Shown piece after piece: positions 1-5,847 of a stretch of DNA of 15,529 nt. The stretch lies in assembly GCA_021806845.1 (NCBI GenBank), contig JAKAPV010000042.1, positions 1 through 15,529 on the forward strand, in the 5' to 3' direction. The position numbers and the translations under genes are program-made. The stretch's first letter is position 1. Every line of letters starts with the position of its first letter. Source of the stretch: Bacillota bacterium (lineage in GTDB: Bacteria > Bacillota > Sulfobacillia > JAJZYS01 > JAJYTV01). The notes beneath the pieces were generated by a model that saw only the letters and a list, made by a program, of their open reading frames with translations, was not told the DNA's origin and did no database searches.

Positions 1-141
1 TTTTGGACCTGCCCGAAGTGCAGGAGCTCCCATGATCGCGACATCAACTCCGCGCAGAACATCCTGGCCGCGGGGCTCGCGGCAGCTGCCTGTGGAGGGG
101 CTGTAAGACCGGCGCGCACGAGTGCCGGCGCGCTCCGCTGA
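1..141 (+). CDS. tnpB: TnpB RNA-guided nuclease, C-terminal fragment
   Basis: Only the last 46 codons are in the window, read in frame from base 1 to the TGA at 139-141. They carry the second half of the TnpB zinc ribbon (CPKC, preceded by FWT) and the sequence HDRDINSAQNIL, which contains the last RuvC-like catalytic aspartate (HDRDINxAxNIL is a hallmark of the IS605 OrfB/TnpB family). The tail after the motif is rich in Ala, Gly and Arg and has no recognisable domain. TnpB proteins are ancestors of Cas12 and cleave DNA using an RNA transcribed from the element's own right end. Whether the full protein is intact cannot be told because the N-terminal part and the first RuvC motifs lie outside the window. 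Confidence 0.9.
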   Translation, partial: FWTCPKCRSSHDRDINSAQNILAAGLAAAACGGAVRPARTSAGALR

Positions 142-202
142 AGCAGGAAATCCCCGGGGCGACCCTGGGAATCCCCTTCGTTTACGAAGGGGAGGAGGTC
201 AA
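1..202 (+). mobile_element. IS200/IS605-type element, right end (5' part outside window)
   Basis: The stretch holds the tail of a TnpB gene followed by about 60 bases of non-coding right end. The right end contains a perfect 8-bp hairpin, CCCCTTCG (173-180) and CGAAGGGG (185-192) with a TTTA loop, and finishes with a GTCAA motif (198-202). A GAATCCCC-hairpin-GGGGA...GTCAA arrangement is the usual right-end layout of many IS605-type elements, which is why the boundary is placed at 202. No TnpA (Y1 transposase) is visible; it may lie upstream or be absent. The exact boundary is inferred. Confidence 0.75.
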
Positions 203-218
203 TGCCTATCCGGGCCTG
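142..218 (+). ncRNA. predicted 3' part of the TnpB guide RNA (omega RNA)
   Basis: In studied IS605-type elements the guide RNA overlaps the 3' end of tnpB, covers the right-end hairpin and runs past the element boundary, so that the first roughly 16-20 bases of flanking DNA become the guide. Here the hairpin is at 173-192 and the probable boundary at 202, so the guide would begin at 203 (TGCCTATCCGGGCCTG...). The 5' end of the RNA probably lies inside the tnpB frame and is not defined. This is inference from family knowledge; no promoter or processing site was recognised. Confidence 0.45.
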
Positions 219-343
219 TCCAACAAGGAACGCCGCACCGCGGCAGCGAACCAAGATACATTCGTGTCTGAAAGCGTGCGAGAGGAGGCGCTGCTGCCCG
301 TTCGCCGATCCCCGGTCCGAACCGAATAAGGAGGTAGGTGCAC
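203..343 (+). other. flank between the IS605 end and the permease gene
   Basis: No start codon with a ribosome binding site was found here. One frame is open across the IS boundary and through the flank, ending at a TAA at 327-329 that touches the permease ribosome binding site (AAGGAGGT, 328-335). The reading after the junction starts PGLSNKERRTAAANQ. It could be the 3' end of a gene cut by the IS, translated just upstream of the permease, but I do not recognise it and it may be chance. No convincing promoter was seen. Confidence 0.3.
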
Positions 344-1711
344 GTGTCGGTCTGGAAGGCCGAGACCCACTCCGTTGAACCCATTCCTCTCTCTGAACGC
401 CACGGCAAACCGGCGGACCTCTTCACCCTCTGGTTCTCCGCCAATATGCAGGTCACGACCATCGCGCTCGGGGCCGTGTACGTCTTCATCGGCATCCCGC
501 TCGTGTGGGCGATCATCGCCATCATCCTCGGCAACCTGATCGGTGCCGTCTTCATGGCCTACCACAGCGCGCAGGGTCCCATCATCGGCGTCCCGCAGAT
601 GATCCAGTCGCGCGCCCAGTTCGGCTACTTCGGCGCGCTCTTGCCCCTCGTGCTCGTCATCATCATGTATCTCGGCTTCTTCGCCCTGAGTTCGGTGCTG
701 GGCGGTCAGTCGCTCTCAAGCCTGGTGGGCGCGCAGGCGAGCGGCAGTTCGGTCACCGTCGGCGTCGTGCTGCTCGGCATCATCACCGCCTTGATGGCCG
801 TCTTTGGCTACGACCTGATCCACGCGTACCAGCGCTACGTCTCGCTGATCTTCCTCGTCGCCTTCGTCGCGTTCACGATCGCGGCGGCGGCGAGCGGCAA
901 GGTGCCGGGCAGCGTGTGGAGCTTCAGCGGCTTCAACCTCGCGGACTTCGTCGCCGGCGTGACGCTGGCCGTCACCTGGCAGATCACCTACGCCCCCTAC
1001 GTGTCGGACTACTCGCGCTACCTGCCGAAGGACACCGGCGTCAATGCGACGTTCAACACCACCTTCTGGGGCACCGTCATCGCGTCCGTCTGGATGATGA
1101 TCCTCGGCGCCGTCCTGACGGAGATCAACGCGAAGCTCTCGACCCCCGACGTGATCAACTCCATCGCGGGCGGACTCGGATGGCTGATGATGATCATCAT
1201 CATTCTGGGTATCGTCGCCGCCAACGTGCTGAACGTCTACGGCGGCATGCTCACGACCGATACGATCTTCGGATCCTTCTCCCGAGGCAAGCCGTCGCCG
1301 TCGCGCCGCATCACGATGATCGCGGTGTTTGCGGTCGTCGGCATCGTCGTCGCGATCCTCGCGGAGGGCAACTTCTACGGGAGCCTCGAAAACTACATCG
1401 TCTCGCTGACCTACTTCGCCATCCCCTGGACGGCGATCAACCTGACGGACTTCTACCTCGTCCGCCACGGCAAGTACGACCCGGAGGCCTTCCTGCGGCC
1501 AGCGGGCTACGGCACGTTCAACTGGCTGGCGATCGTGGCCTTCATGATCGCCATCGTCGTCGAGATCCCCTTCATGTACACGGGGCTGTTCGAGGGGCCG
1601 ATCGCGAAGGCGCTCGGCGGAGCGGACATCTCCTGGATCCCCGGCCTGATCATCGCAGGCGGCCTCTACCTATGGGGCGCGCGCCGCTACCTGCCTGCAG
1701 CACAATCCTAA
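344..1711 (+). CDS. NCS1-family purine/cytosine-type permease
   Basis: Predicted cytoplasmic-membrane symporter of the nucleobase:cation symporter-1 family, which imports purines, cytosine, allantoin, hydantoins or related compounds. The 455-residue product is very hydrophobic, with about a dozen membrane segments. The N-terminal family signature is present (residues 25-40, around LWFSANMQ), followed by the GPIIGVPQMIQSRAQFG stretch after the second helix and an NLTDFYLV segment in the C-terminal half. GTG at 344 is preferred to GTG at 338 because the AAGGAGGT at 328-335 is then at normal spacing; the 338 start would be only two bases from it. The substrate cannot be read from the sequence, and no purine or pyrimidine catabolic gene is adjacent. 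The gene stands alone between the IS605 remnant and a strong hairpin, so it may be the last gene of a unit interrupted by the IS. Confidence 0.85.
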   Translation: MSVWKAETHSVEPIPLSERHGKPADLFTLWFSANMQVTTIALGAVYVFIGIPLVWAIIAIILGNLIGAVFMAYHSAQGPIIGVPQMIQSRAQFGYFGALLPLVLVIIMYLGFFALSSVLGGQSLSSLVGAQASGSSVTVGVVLLGIITALMAVFGYDLIHAYQRYVSLIFLVAFVAFTIAAAASGKVPGSVWSFSGFNLADFVAGVTLAVTWQITYAPYVSDYSRYLPKDTGVNATFNTTFWGTVIASVWMMILGAVLTEINAKLSTPDVINSIAGGLGWLMMIIIILGIVAANVLNVYGGMLTTDTIFGSFSRGKPSPSRRITMIAVFAVVGIVVAILAEGNFYGSLENYIVSLTYFAIPWTAINLTDFYLVRHGKYDPEAFLRPAGYGTFNWLAIVAFMIAIVVEIPFMYTGLFEGPIAKALGGADISWIPGLIIAGGLYLWGARRYLPAAQS

Positions 1712-1720
1712 GCGGCCCGC

Positions 1721-1761
1721 CACGCAGGCGCCCGGGACCTCGGGTCCCGGGCGCCTGCGTG
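1721..1761. terminator. bidirectional GC-rich hairpin between convergent genes
   Basis: Perfect 19-bp inverted repeat: CACGCAGGCGCCCGGGACC (1721-1739) and its exact complement at 1743-1761, with a nominal 3-base loop. It starts 10 bases after the permease stop and lies about 34 bases beyond the stop of the convergent small gene. No T-run follows on either strand, so it may act as a transcription stop or an RNA 3'-end stabiliser rather than a textbook intrinsic terminator. Confidence 0.7.
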
Positions 1762-1794
1762 CCCCCCGCACCGTCAACAGAAGACGTGCTTTGG

Positions 1795-1986
1795 CTACTC
1801 CCCTCGGCCCTGCCCCGCGCCGTCCTTGCGCATCGGAGTGCCGGGTGGCCGCTCATCCCAGCAGTCGAAGCGCCAGTCGGTGTGCGTCTCGTACCCAAGC
1901 CGCGCGCAGCGGAAGAAAACCTTCCCACCAGCTGTTCGCCCCGCCAGAATGTGCCGGCAGGTCGCACAGCAATGCCGCCCTTGCAT
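1795..1986 (-). CDS. 63-residue Cys-rich, probably zinc-binding protein
   Basis: A small hypothetical gene on the minus strand. The ATG (complement of 1984-1986) has a strong ribosome binding site, GGAGGTG, five bases upstream, which makes this start much better than the longer open frame beginning at 2145. The product has C6 and C7, C10, C27 and C42 in the pattern CCATCRH...FFRCARLGYETH...WRFDCW, consistent with a compact four-Cys zinc site (C7, C10, C27, C42). The conserved-looking aromatic and Cys positions argue for a real protein; the last 15 residues are Gly/Arg-rich and probably disordered. I recall similar small Cys proteins in Bacillota only as hypotheticals and assign no function. 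It is divergent from the DUF1670-like gene and converges on the permease. Confidence 0.7.
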   Translation of the reverse strand: MQGRHCCATCRHILAGRTAGGKVFFRCARLGYETHTDWRFDCWDERPPGTPMRKDGAGQGRGE

Positions 1987-2245
1987 CTCAGCACCTCCGC
2001 CGGGATTTGACCTCGTCGTTCGGCAAGCTCCTGCCAGCTGCCTGCACGGGCGGTCCACTCGTGTAAACTGGATGAAGTTTTGCTGGATCGGCCGTTTGGA
2101 TCTGTCAAATCCCCTGCACACGTGGTATCTTGTGAAGGAAAGCACATTTTGTAGTGGCGGTTGCCCAGGCGCGGCATCGGCCGTGCGGCATCATTTGTGA
2201 GTTGATTCACATACTGGGGAACCGGGTCCCGCGGAGGTAAGGCAG
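1987..2245. other. divergent intergenic region, small Cys-rich gene / DUF1670-like gene
   Basis: About 260 bases with no supported gene. It holds the ribosome binding sites of both flanking genes (complement of 1992-1998; GGAGGT at 2233-2238) and a CRP-type palindrome at 2196-2211. On the minus strand a consensus -35 TTGACA (complement of 2103-2108) points to the small Cys gene, but the matching -10 is poor. No confident promoter was found for the plus-strand gene. Confidence 0.5.
2196..2211. promoter_or_regulatory. CRP/FNR-type palindromic operator
   Basis: TGTGA-GTTGAT-TCACA is a perfect two-fold site with the TGTGA-N6-TCACA architecture of CRP-family binding sites. It lies 35 bases upstream of the ATG at 2246 and before the GGAGGT. 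So close to the start, it would more likely block transcription than activate it, unless the start site lies just downstream. No CRP-family gene is in the window, so the regulator is unknown. Confidence 0.45.
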
Positions 2246-3493
2246 ATGCAAAGCAGGGTTCAGCACGCGACGCAGTGGGTCCGTCCGAAGAGCGCTCGCT
2301 CTCTCCTCGTCCGCGAACTGCGCAAGCAGTTCGGCCAGGCGGCGCGCGCCGCCGAGGAGATCGCGGAGGAGAGTCTCGCGTGGATGGGCCAGGTGCAAGG
2401 CATCACCCTGCCAGGCTGCGTGCGCATGTCGGTTCCCGCCACCTCCTCGCGGCGCTATGCGCCCGTGCGGCGCCGGATATGCCAGATCACCGCCGTCGAC
2501 GTCGACGAGGACTCCGAGGTCTGGCAAGAGTTCGGCCTCGCCGTCATGCAGGGCCGGCGGCTGACGCGCTGGATCTACGAGATCTACCGCCAGGGAGGAT
2601 TCGCGTCCCTGACGGAACTGGCGGCGTGGGCGAACCTGACGCCGACGGCGCTCGAGCACAGGCTCAAGCCGATCCGCAACCTCGGCATCTGGCTGCCCCA
2701 CGTCGGTGGCCCCCAGGCAGCTCCGGACCGCCTGGCGCTGGAACCTTGGCTGATCCGCCGCTACCTCGAGCAGGGCAACGTAGACCGGGAGCGCGCGCTG
2801 CTCGGCATCACCGAGGGCGCCTGGCGCAGGATGCTGCGCCGCTTTACGCAGGCCGCCATCCACCCGATCGCGGCCGGTCCGATGCTCGGTTTGTCGCACA
2901 TCGAGAGCCAGCAGCTCAAGAACCTGGCGTTCGAGGCGCAGCAGCGCGACCACATGAGCTCCCTCGTAGAGCAGCTGATGCGCGACGCGCTCTCTTCCCA
3001 CAAGGACCCCGGCGAGAACCTCGCCTTTTCTCCGGCGCAAGGGCAGCGCTACCTCGAATGGCTCGGCACGACCGTCGACGAACTCGGACTGCGCAGTCTG
3101 CGCGAGGGCGAGATGCTCTTCTACGCGATGTCGGCCGACGAGGGCGCCGGAGCCCGCATGCGCTCCGCCCGCATCGTTCCCGTCCGCCTGCGCTTCTTTA
3201 CGCCTGAGGATGCCCTGGCCGGTTACCGCGGGGCGTCGCGCCGCCGCGTCTTCGAGCTCAAGGTGGGCCGGATCCAGCGTTACGCGAACGAGGCCTGGCA
3301 GCAGGCGGGCCTCCTGTCGCTGCCGGACCTCGGCCTCCTCATGGGCATGCACACTGCGGCCGTCCGCCGGAAGATCGCGGCGCAGGACGGGAGCTTCATT
3401 CCGACGCGCGGGCGGATCTGGAATATCGGTGCGCGCCCGGTCGCGGCGCACCGCCGGCTGCGGGTGGCAAACGCGAACATCGCCGGCGATTAG
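2246..3493 (+). CDS. DUF1670-like protein with duplicated winged-HTH units
   Basis: A 415-residue soluble protein, probably a DNA-binding regulator. Its C-terminal part resembles DUF1670 proteins as I know them: a beta segment (about 288-320, GEMLFYAMSADEG...RIVPVRLRFFTPED) followed by a helix-turn-helix (about 342-390, EAWQQAGLLSLPDL, then IPTRGRIWNIG). The N-terminal part repeats this layout: a helical lead (22-47), a beta segment (about 57-92, ending PVRRRICQITAVDVDED) and a second HTH (about 104-152, EIYRQGGFASLTEL). A third helical pair (about 167-205, RRYLEQGNVDRERALLGIT) resembles the sigma-like HTH that follows the wing in DUF1670 proteins. Start ATG 2246 has GGAGGT eight bases upstream. 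Its TAG overlaps the stop of the convergent IclR gene. Targets and signal are unknown. The family assignment rests on remembered patterns and needs a profile search. Confidence 0.6.
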   Translation: MQSRVQHATQWVRPKSARSLLVRELRKQFGQAARAAEEIAEESLAWMGQVQGITLPGCVRMSVPATSSRRYAPVRRRICQITAVDVDEDSEVWQEFGLAVMQGRRLTRWIYEIYRQGGFASLTELAAWANLTPTALEHRLKPIRNLGIWLPHVGGPQAAPDRLALEPWLIRRYLEQGNVDRERALLGITEGAWRRMLRRFTQAAIHPIAAGPMLGLSHIESQQLKNLAFEAQQRDHMSSLVEQLMRDALSSHKDPGENLAFSPAQGQRYLEWLGTTVDELGLRSLREGEMLFYAMSADEGAGARMRSARIVPVRLRFFTPEDALAGYRGASRRRVFELKVGRIQRYANEAWQQAGLLSLPDLGLLMGMHTAAVRRKIAAQDGSFIPTRGRIWNIGARPVAAHRRLRVANANIAGD

Positions 3494-4251
3494 GGGCGGG
3501 AAGTCCCCTGGTCGATCAGCAGATCGCCAAGGTGCTTGGCATATCGCAGGAGAGCAGGCACGATCTCGGTCACGAACGCCTCGCGCGCCCGGCTGCCGCC
3601 GGACGCCGAGGCGTTCAGTGCGCCTGTCAGCCGACCGTCCGCGCCGTAGAGGGGCACGGCTGCCGCGCACAGTCCCTCGTCCAGTTCGCCGTCCGAGAGC
3701 GCCCAGCCCTGGCGCCGGATCTCCTGCAGGGCGCCCGCGAGCAGCGGCAGGTCGGTGATGGTGCGCTCTGTGTACGCAGCGAGACGGCCGCTCGGATAGA
3801 GTTCCTGCAATTGCGGCAAGGAGTGCTGCGCCAGCAGCACCTTGCCGATGGCCGTGGCATGCGCCGGCAGGCGCGCTCCTTCCGCGAGCGCCACGCCAGC
3901 GACGACTCCGGGGGGCTCGCGGTAGAGATAGACGACATCGGTGCCGTCGAGCCTGCCGATGCTGGCCGCGACGCCCGCCTCCTGGGAGAGCTCCTGCAGC
4001 CCGCGCCGCACGGCCATCGCGCCGAACGCGCCCTGGGAGATCTGGCGCAAGCGGCCGGTCAGGAGGTAAGCCCCGCGTGCATCGCGCGCCACGTAGCCGA
4101 GTTCCTGAAAGGTGAGGAGGAAGCGGCGCACAGTCGCCTTGCCGATGCCTAGCTGCCGGCTCAGGGCGTGCAGGGGCACCGGCTCGCGAGCCCGCCCCAG
4201 CGTCTCGAGGAGTTCCATTGCCCGTCCGACGCTGCGCAGGGTAGACTCCAT
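3490..4251 (-). CDS. IclR-family transcriptional regulator
   Basis: A 253-residue regulator, the normal length for IclR proteins. Residues 1-65 form the winged HTH (LRSVGRAMELLETLG... then LSRQLGIGKATVRRFLLTFQELGYV). The rest is the effector domain, with the family landmarks HATAIGKVLLAQ and LDEGLCAAAVPLY. These proteins bind small organic acids or aromatics and usually control an adjacent catabolic gene. The start at 4251 (MESTLRSVG) is chosen over the open extension to 4329: GGAGGGATC lies just upstream and the family alignment begins here. The gene diverges from a glutaryl-CoA dehydrogenase across 127 bases, so that gene is its most likely target. Its stop overlaps the stop of the convergent DUF1670-like gene by four bases (TTAG, 3490-3493). 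The ligand is unknown; glutarate or glutaryl-CoA is a guess from context. Confidence 0.9.
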   Translation of the reverse strand: MESTLRSVGRAMELLETLGRAREPVPLHALSRQLGIGKATVRRFLLTFQELGYVARDARGAYLLTGRLRQISQGAFGAMAVRRGLQELSQEAGVAASIGRLDGTDVVYLYREPPGVVAGVALAEGARLPAHATAIGKVLLAQHSLPQLQELYPSGRLAAYTERTITDLPLLAGALQEIRRQGWALSDGELDEGLCAAAVPLYGADGRLTGALNASASGGSRAREAFVTEIVPALLRYAKHLGDLLIDQGTSRP

Positions 4252-4378
4252 GCGATCCCTCCGCGTTTCATTGTGCGGTACGCTGTCCACAGATTGCAAG
4301 CTGATATCGCTTGGACATGGACGCTCCATATCTCTCTGTGGTACAACAAGGCTAATCGTTGAGAATGGAAGTGATCCC
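4252..4378. promoter_or_regulatory. iclR/gcdH divergent control region
   Basis: This 127-base gap must hold both promoters and the likely IclR operator. Candidate inverted repeats are ATGGA-CGC-TCCAT (4317-4329) and TGTCCA (4284-4289) paired with TGGACA (4312-4317), 22 bases apart. Neither matches a defined IclR consensus that I can name. No promoter with both good -35 and -10 boxes was found. The gcdH ribosome binding site, GGAAGTGATC (4367-4376), is close to the ideal GGAGGTGATC. Confidence 0.4.
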
Positions 4379-5554
4379 GTGGGCCTTTCCGCAGTCGGAC
4401 CCGACTACTTCGAGATCGACGCGCTGCTCAGCGAAGACGAACGTTCTATTCGCTCCATGGTGCACGACTTCGTCGAAGCCGAGGTCATGCCCACCATCGG
4501 CGAGAACTGGCTGAAGGGCCACTTCCCGCGCGACCTGATCGGCAAGATGGCCCAGCTCGGCATCTACGGGCCGACGCTCCCGGAGAAGTACGGTGGCGCA
4601 GGCATCTCGCAGATCGCCTACGGAATGATCATGCAGGAGCTCGAGCGCGCAGACTCCGGCCTTCGCTCGTTCGCGTCGGTGCAGAGCGGTCTCGCGATGC
4701 ACGCCATCTACCGCTACGGCTCCGAGGAGCAGCGGCTGTACTGGCTGCCGCGCATGGCGAAGGGCGAAGTGATCGGCTGCTTCGGCCTGACGGAGCCCGA
4801 CGCCGGTTCGGACCCCGGCACGATGCGCACGCGCGCGCGCCGCGGCGGCAAGGGCTGGGTCCTGAATGGGGCGAAGCGCTGGATCACCAATTCCCCGATC
4901 GCCGACATCGCCGTCCTCTGGGCGCGCGACGACGAGGGGAAGATCCTCGGCTTCATCGTTCCGAAGGACACTCCCGGCATGTCGACGCCGGAGATCGAGA
5001 CGAAGATCTCGATGCGCGCGTCGGTCACCGGAGACATCATCCTCGAGGACGTCGAGGTCGGCGAAGAGATGCGCCTGCCCGAGGCGAAGAGCCTTGGCGC
5101 GCCGCTCTCCTGCCTCACGCAGGCGCGCTTCGGCATCGCCTGCGGCGCCGTCGGCGCGGCGATGGACTGCTTCAACGAGGCCCTTTCCTACGCGAAGGAC
5201 CGGATCGCCTTCCAAAAGCCGATCGCCCAGACCCAGCTGATGCAGGAGCGGCTCGTCGACATGCTCTCGCTCATCACGCGCTCCCAGCTGGTCGCGCTGC
5301 GTCTCGCGCAGCTCAAGCAGGAGGACGCTTACACCTACGCCCAGGTCTCGCTGGCGAAGCGCGACAATGTGCGCGCAGCGCTGGAGGTTGCCCGGATGGG
5401 CAGGGAGATCCTCGGCGGCAACGGCATCACCGTGGAGTACCGGGCCATGCGCCACTCGGCGAACCTCGAGACCGTCGACACATACGAGGGAACCTACGAG
5501 ATCCACACGCTGATCGTCGGCCGCGACATCACCGGCCTGAACGCCCTCGGCTAA
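4379..5554 (+). CDS. gcdH: glutaryl-CoA dehydrogenase (acyl-CoA dehydrogenase family)
   Basis: FAD enzyme expected to oxidise and decarboxylate glutaryl-CoA to crotonyl-CoA, in lysine, tryptophan or benzoyl-CoA-type breakdown. The 391 residues match the family length. Visible features are the N-terminal helical domain (1-130), the beta domain with CFGLTEPDAGSDP (134-146) and WITNSPIADI (168-177), and the C-terminal helices with FGIACGAVGAA, FQKPIAQTQLMQERL and ILGGNGI. The catalytic base is E370 in TYEGT. R96 in the LRSFASVQSGL segment corresponds to the arginine that binds the substrate's free carboxylate in glutaryl-CoA dehydrogenases, which favours this over a plain short-chain dehydrogenase. 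The start is GTG 4379, with GGAAGTGATC upstream; the longer open frame from 4112 runs antisense through iclR and is not used. It is a single-gene unit divergent from its probable regulator, and the leuS promoter begins ten bases after its stop. Confidence 0.87.
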   Translation: MGLSAVGPDYFEIDALLSEDERSIRSMVHDFVEAEVMPTIGENWLKGHFPRDLIGKMAQLGIYGPTLPEKYGGAGISQIAYGMIMQELERADSGLRSFASVQSGLAMHAIYRYGSEEQRLYWLPRMAKGEVIGCFGLTEPDAGSDPGTMRTRARRGGKGWVLNGAKRWITNSPIADIAVLWARDDEGKILGFIVPKDTPGMSTPEIETKISMRASVTGDIILEDVEVGEEMRLPEAKSLGAPLSCLTQARFGIACGAVGAAMDCFNEALSYAKDRIAFQKPIAQTQLMQERLVDMLSLITRSQLVALRLAQLKQEDAYTYAQVSLAKRDNVRAALEVARMGREILGGNGITVEYRAMRHSANLETVDTYEGTYEIHTLIVGRDITGLNALG

Positions 5555-5563
5555 CCCACTTTC

Positions 5564-5592
5564 TTGACCCTGTCCGGCCCTCGGCATAAAAT
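5564..5592 (+). promoter_or_regulatory. sigma-A-type promoter of the leuS leader
   Basis: TTGACC (5564-5569), a 17-base spacer and TAAAAT (5587-5592) give near-consensus boxes at optimal spacing. Transcription would start near 5599, directly before the T-box stem I region. The promoter lies immediately after the gcdH stop, with no terminator between. Confidence 0.8.
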
Positions 5593-5599
5593 GGCTTCA

Positions 5600-5830
5600 T
5601 ATCGGCGATGACGGAGAGCGGACGCGCTGCAGGGCGCACGAGCGAGCCGCGAAGGTGCAAGGCGGCCACCCGGGTGCATCCCACTCCCTCCGGAGTCCCT
5701 GCCCGAAGTCAAGTAGGCGCAGGCGGCCGCCCACCGTGATCGGGGAGAGAGCGCGGGCGACGTATGCCCGCAGCAGAGTGGTACCGCGGAAGCGCGCCTT
5801 TCGCCTCTGACGAGGCGGAAGGCGCGCAAT
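5600..5830 (+). ncRNA. leucine T-box riboswitch
   Basis: The leader senses uncharged tRNA and controls leuS. The T-box core AGAGTGGTACCGCGG is at 5775-5789. The antiterminator can be drawn exactly: CAGAG (5774-5778) with CTCTG (5805-5809), a 7-base bulge TGGTACC (5779-5785), and GCG (5786-5788) with CGC (5802-5804). The bulge TGGT suits a tRNA ending ACCA, as expected for tRNA-Leu. The competing terminator hairpin pairs 5792-5807 with 5812-5827 (16 bp, one G-U) and shares the 3' arm of the antiterminator, so the two are mutually exclusive. Stem III is GCGGGC (5753-5758) with GCCCGC (5766-5771). Stem I begins near 5605; its base may pair CGGAG (5612-5616) with CTCCG (5688-5692), placing a CTC at 5684-5686 as a possible specifier (Leu). 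The specifier call is tentative. No T-run follows the terminator stem. Confidence 0.9.
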
Positions 5831-5847
5831 GGCATAGGAGGAGTAGA

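Noticed and set aside
505..2010. 501-codon open frame on the plus strand over the permease
   Set aside because: Arg/His/Pro-rich product with no recognisable motif; it is a shifted-frame shadow of the membrane protein and runs through the hairpin at 1721-1761.
2207..3670. 487-codon minus-strand frame opposite the DUF1670-like gene
   Set aside because: Overlaps two better supported genes, crosses the CRP-type site and has no ribosome binding site.
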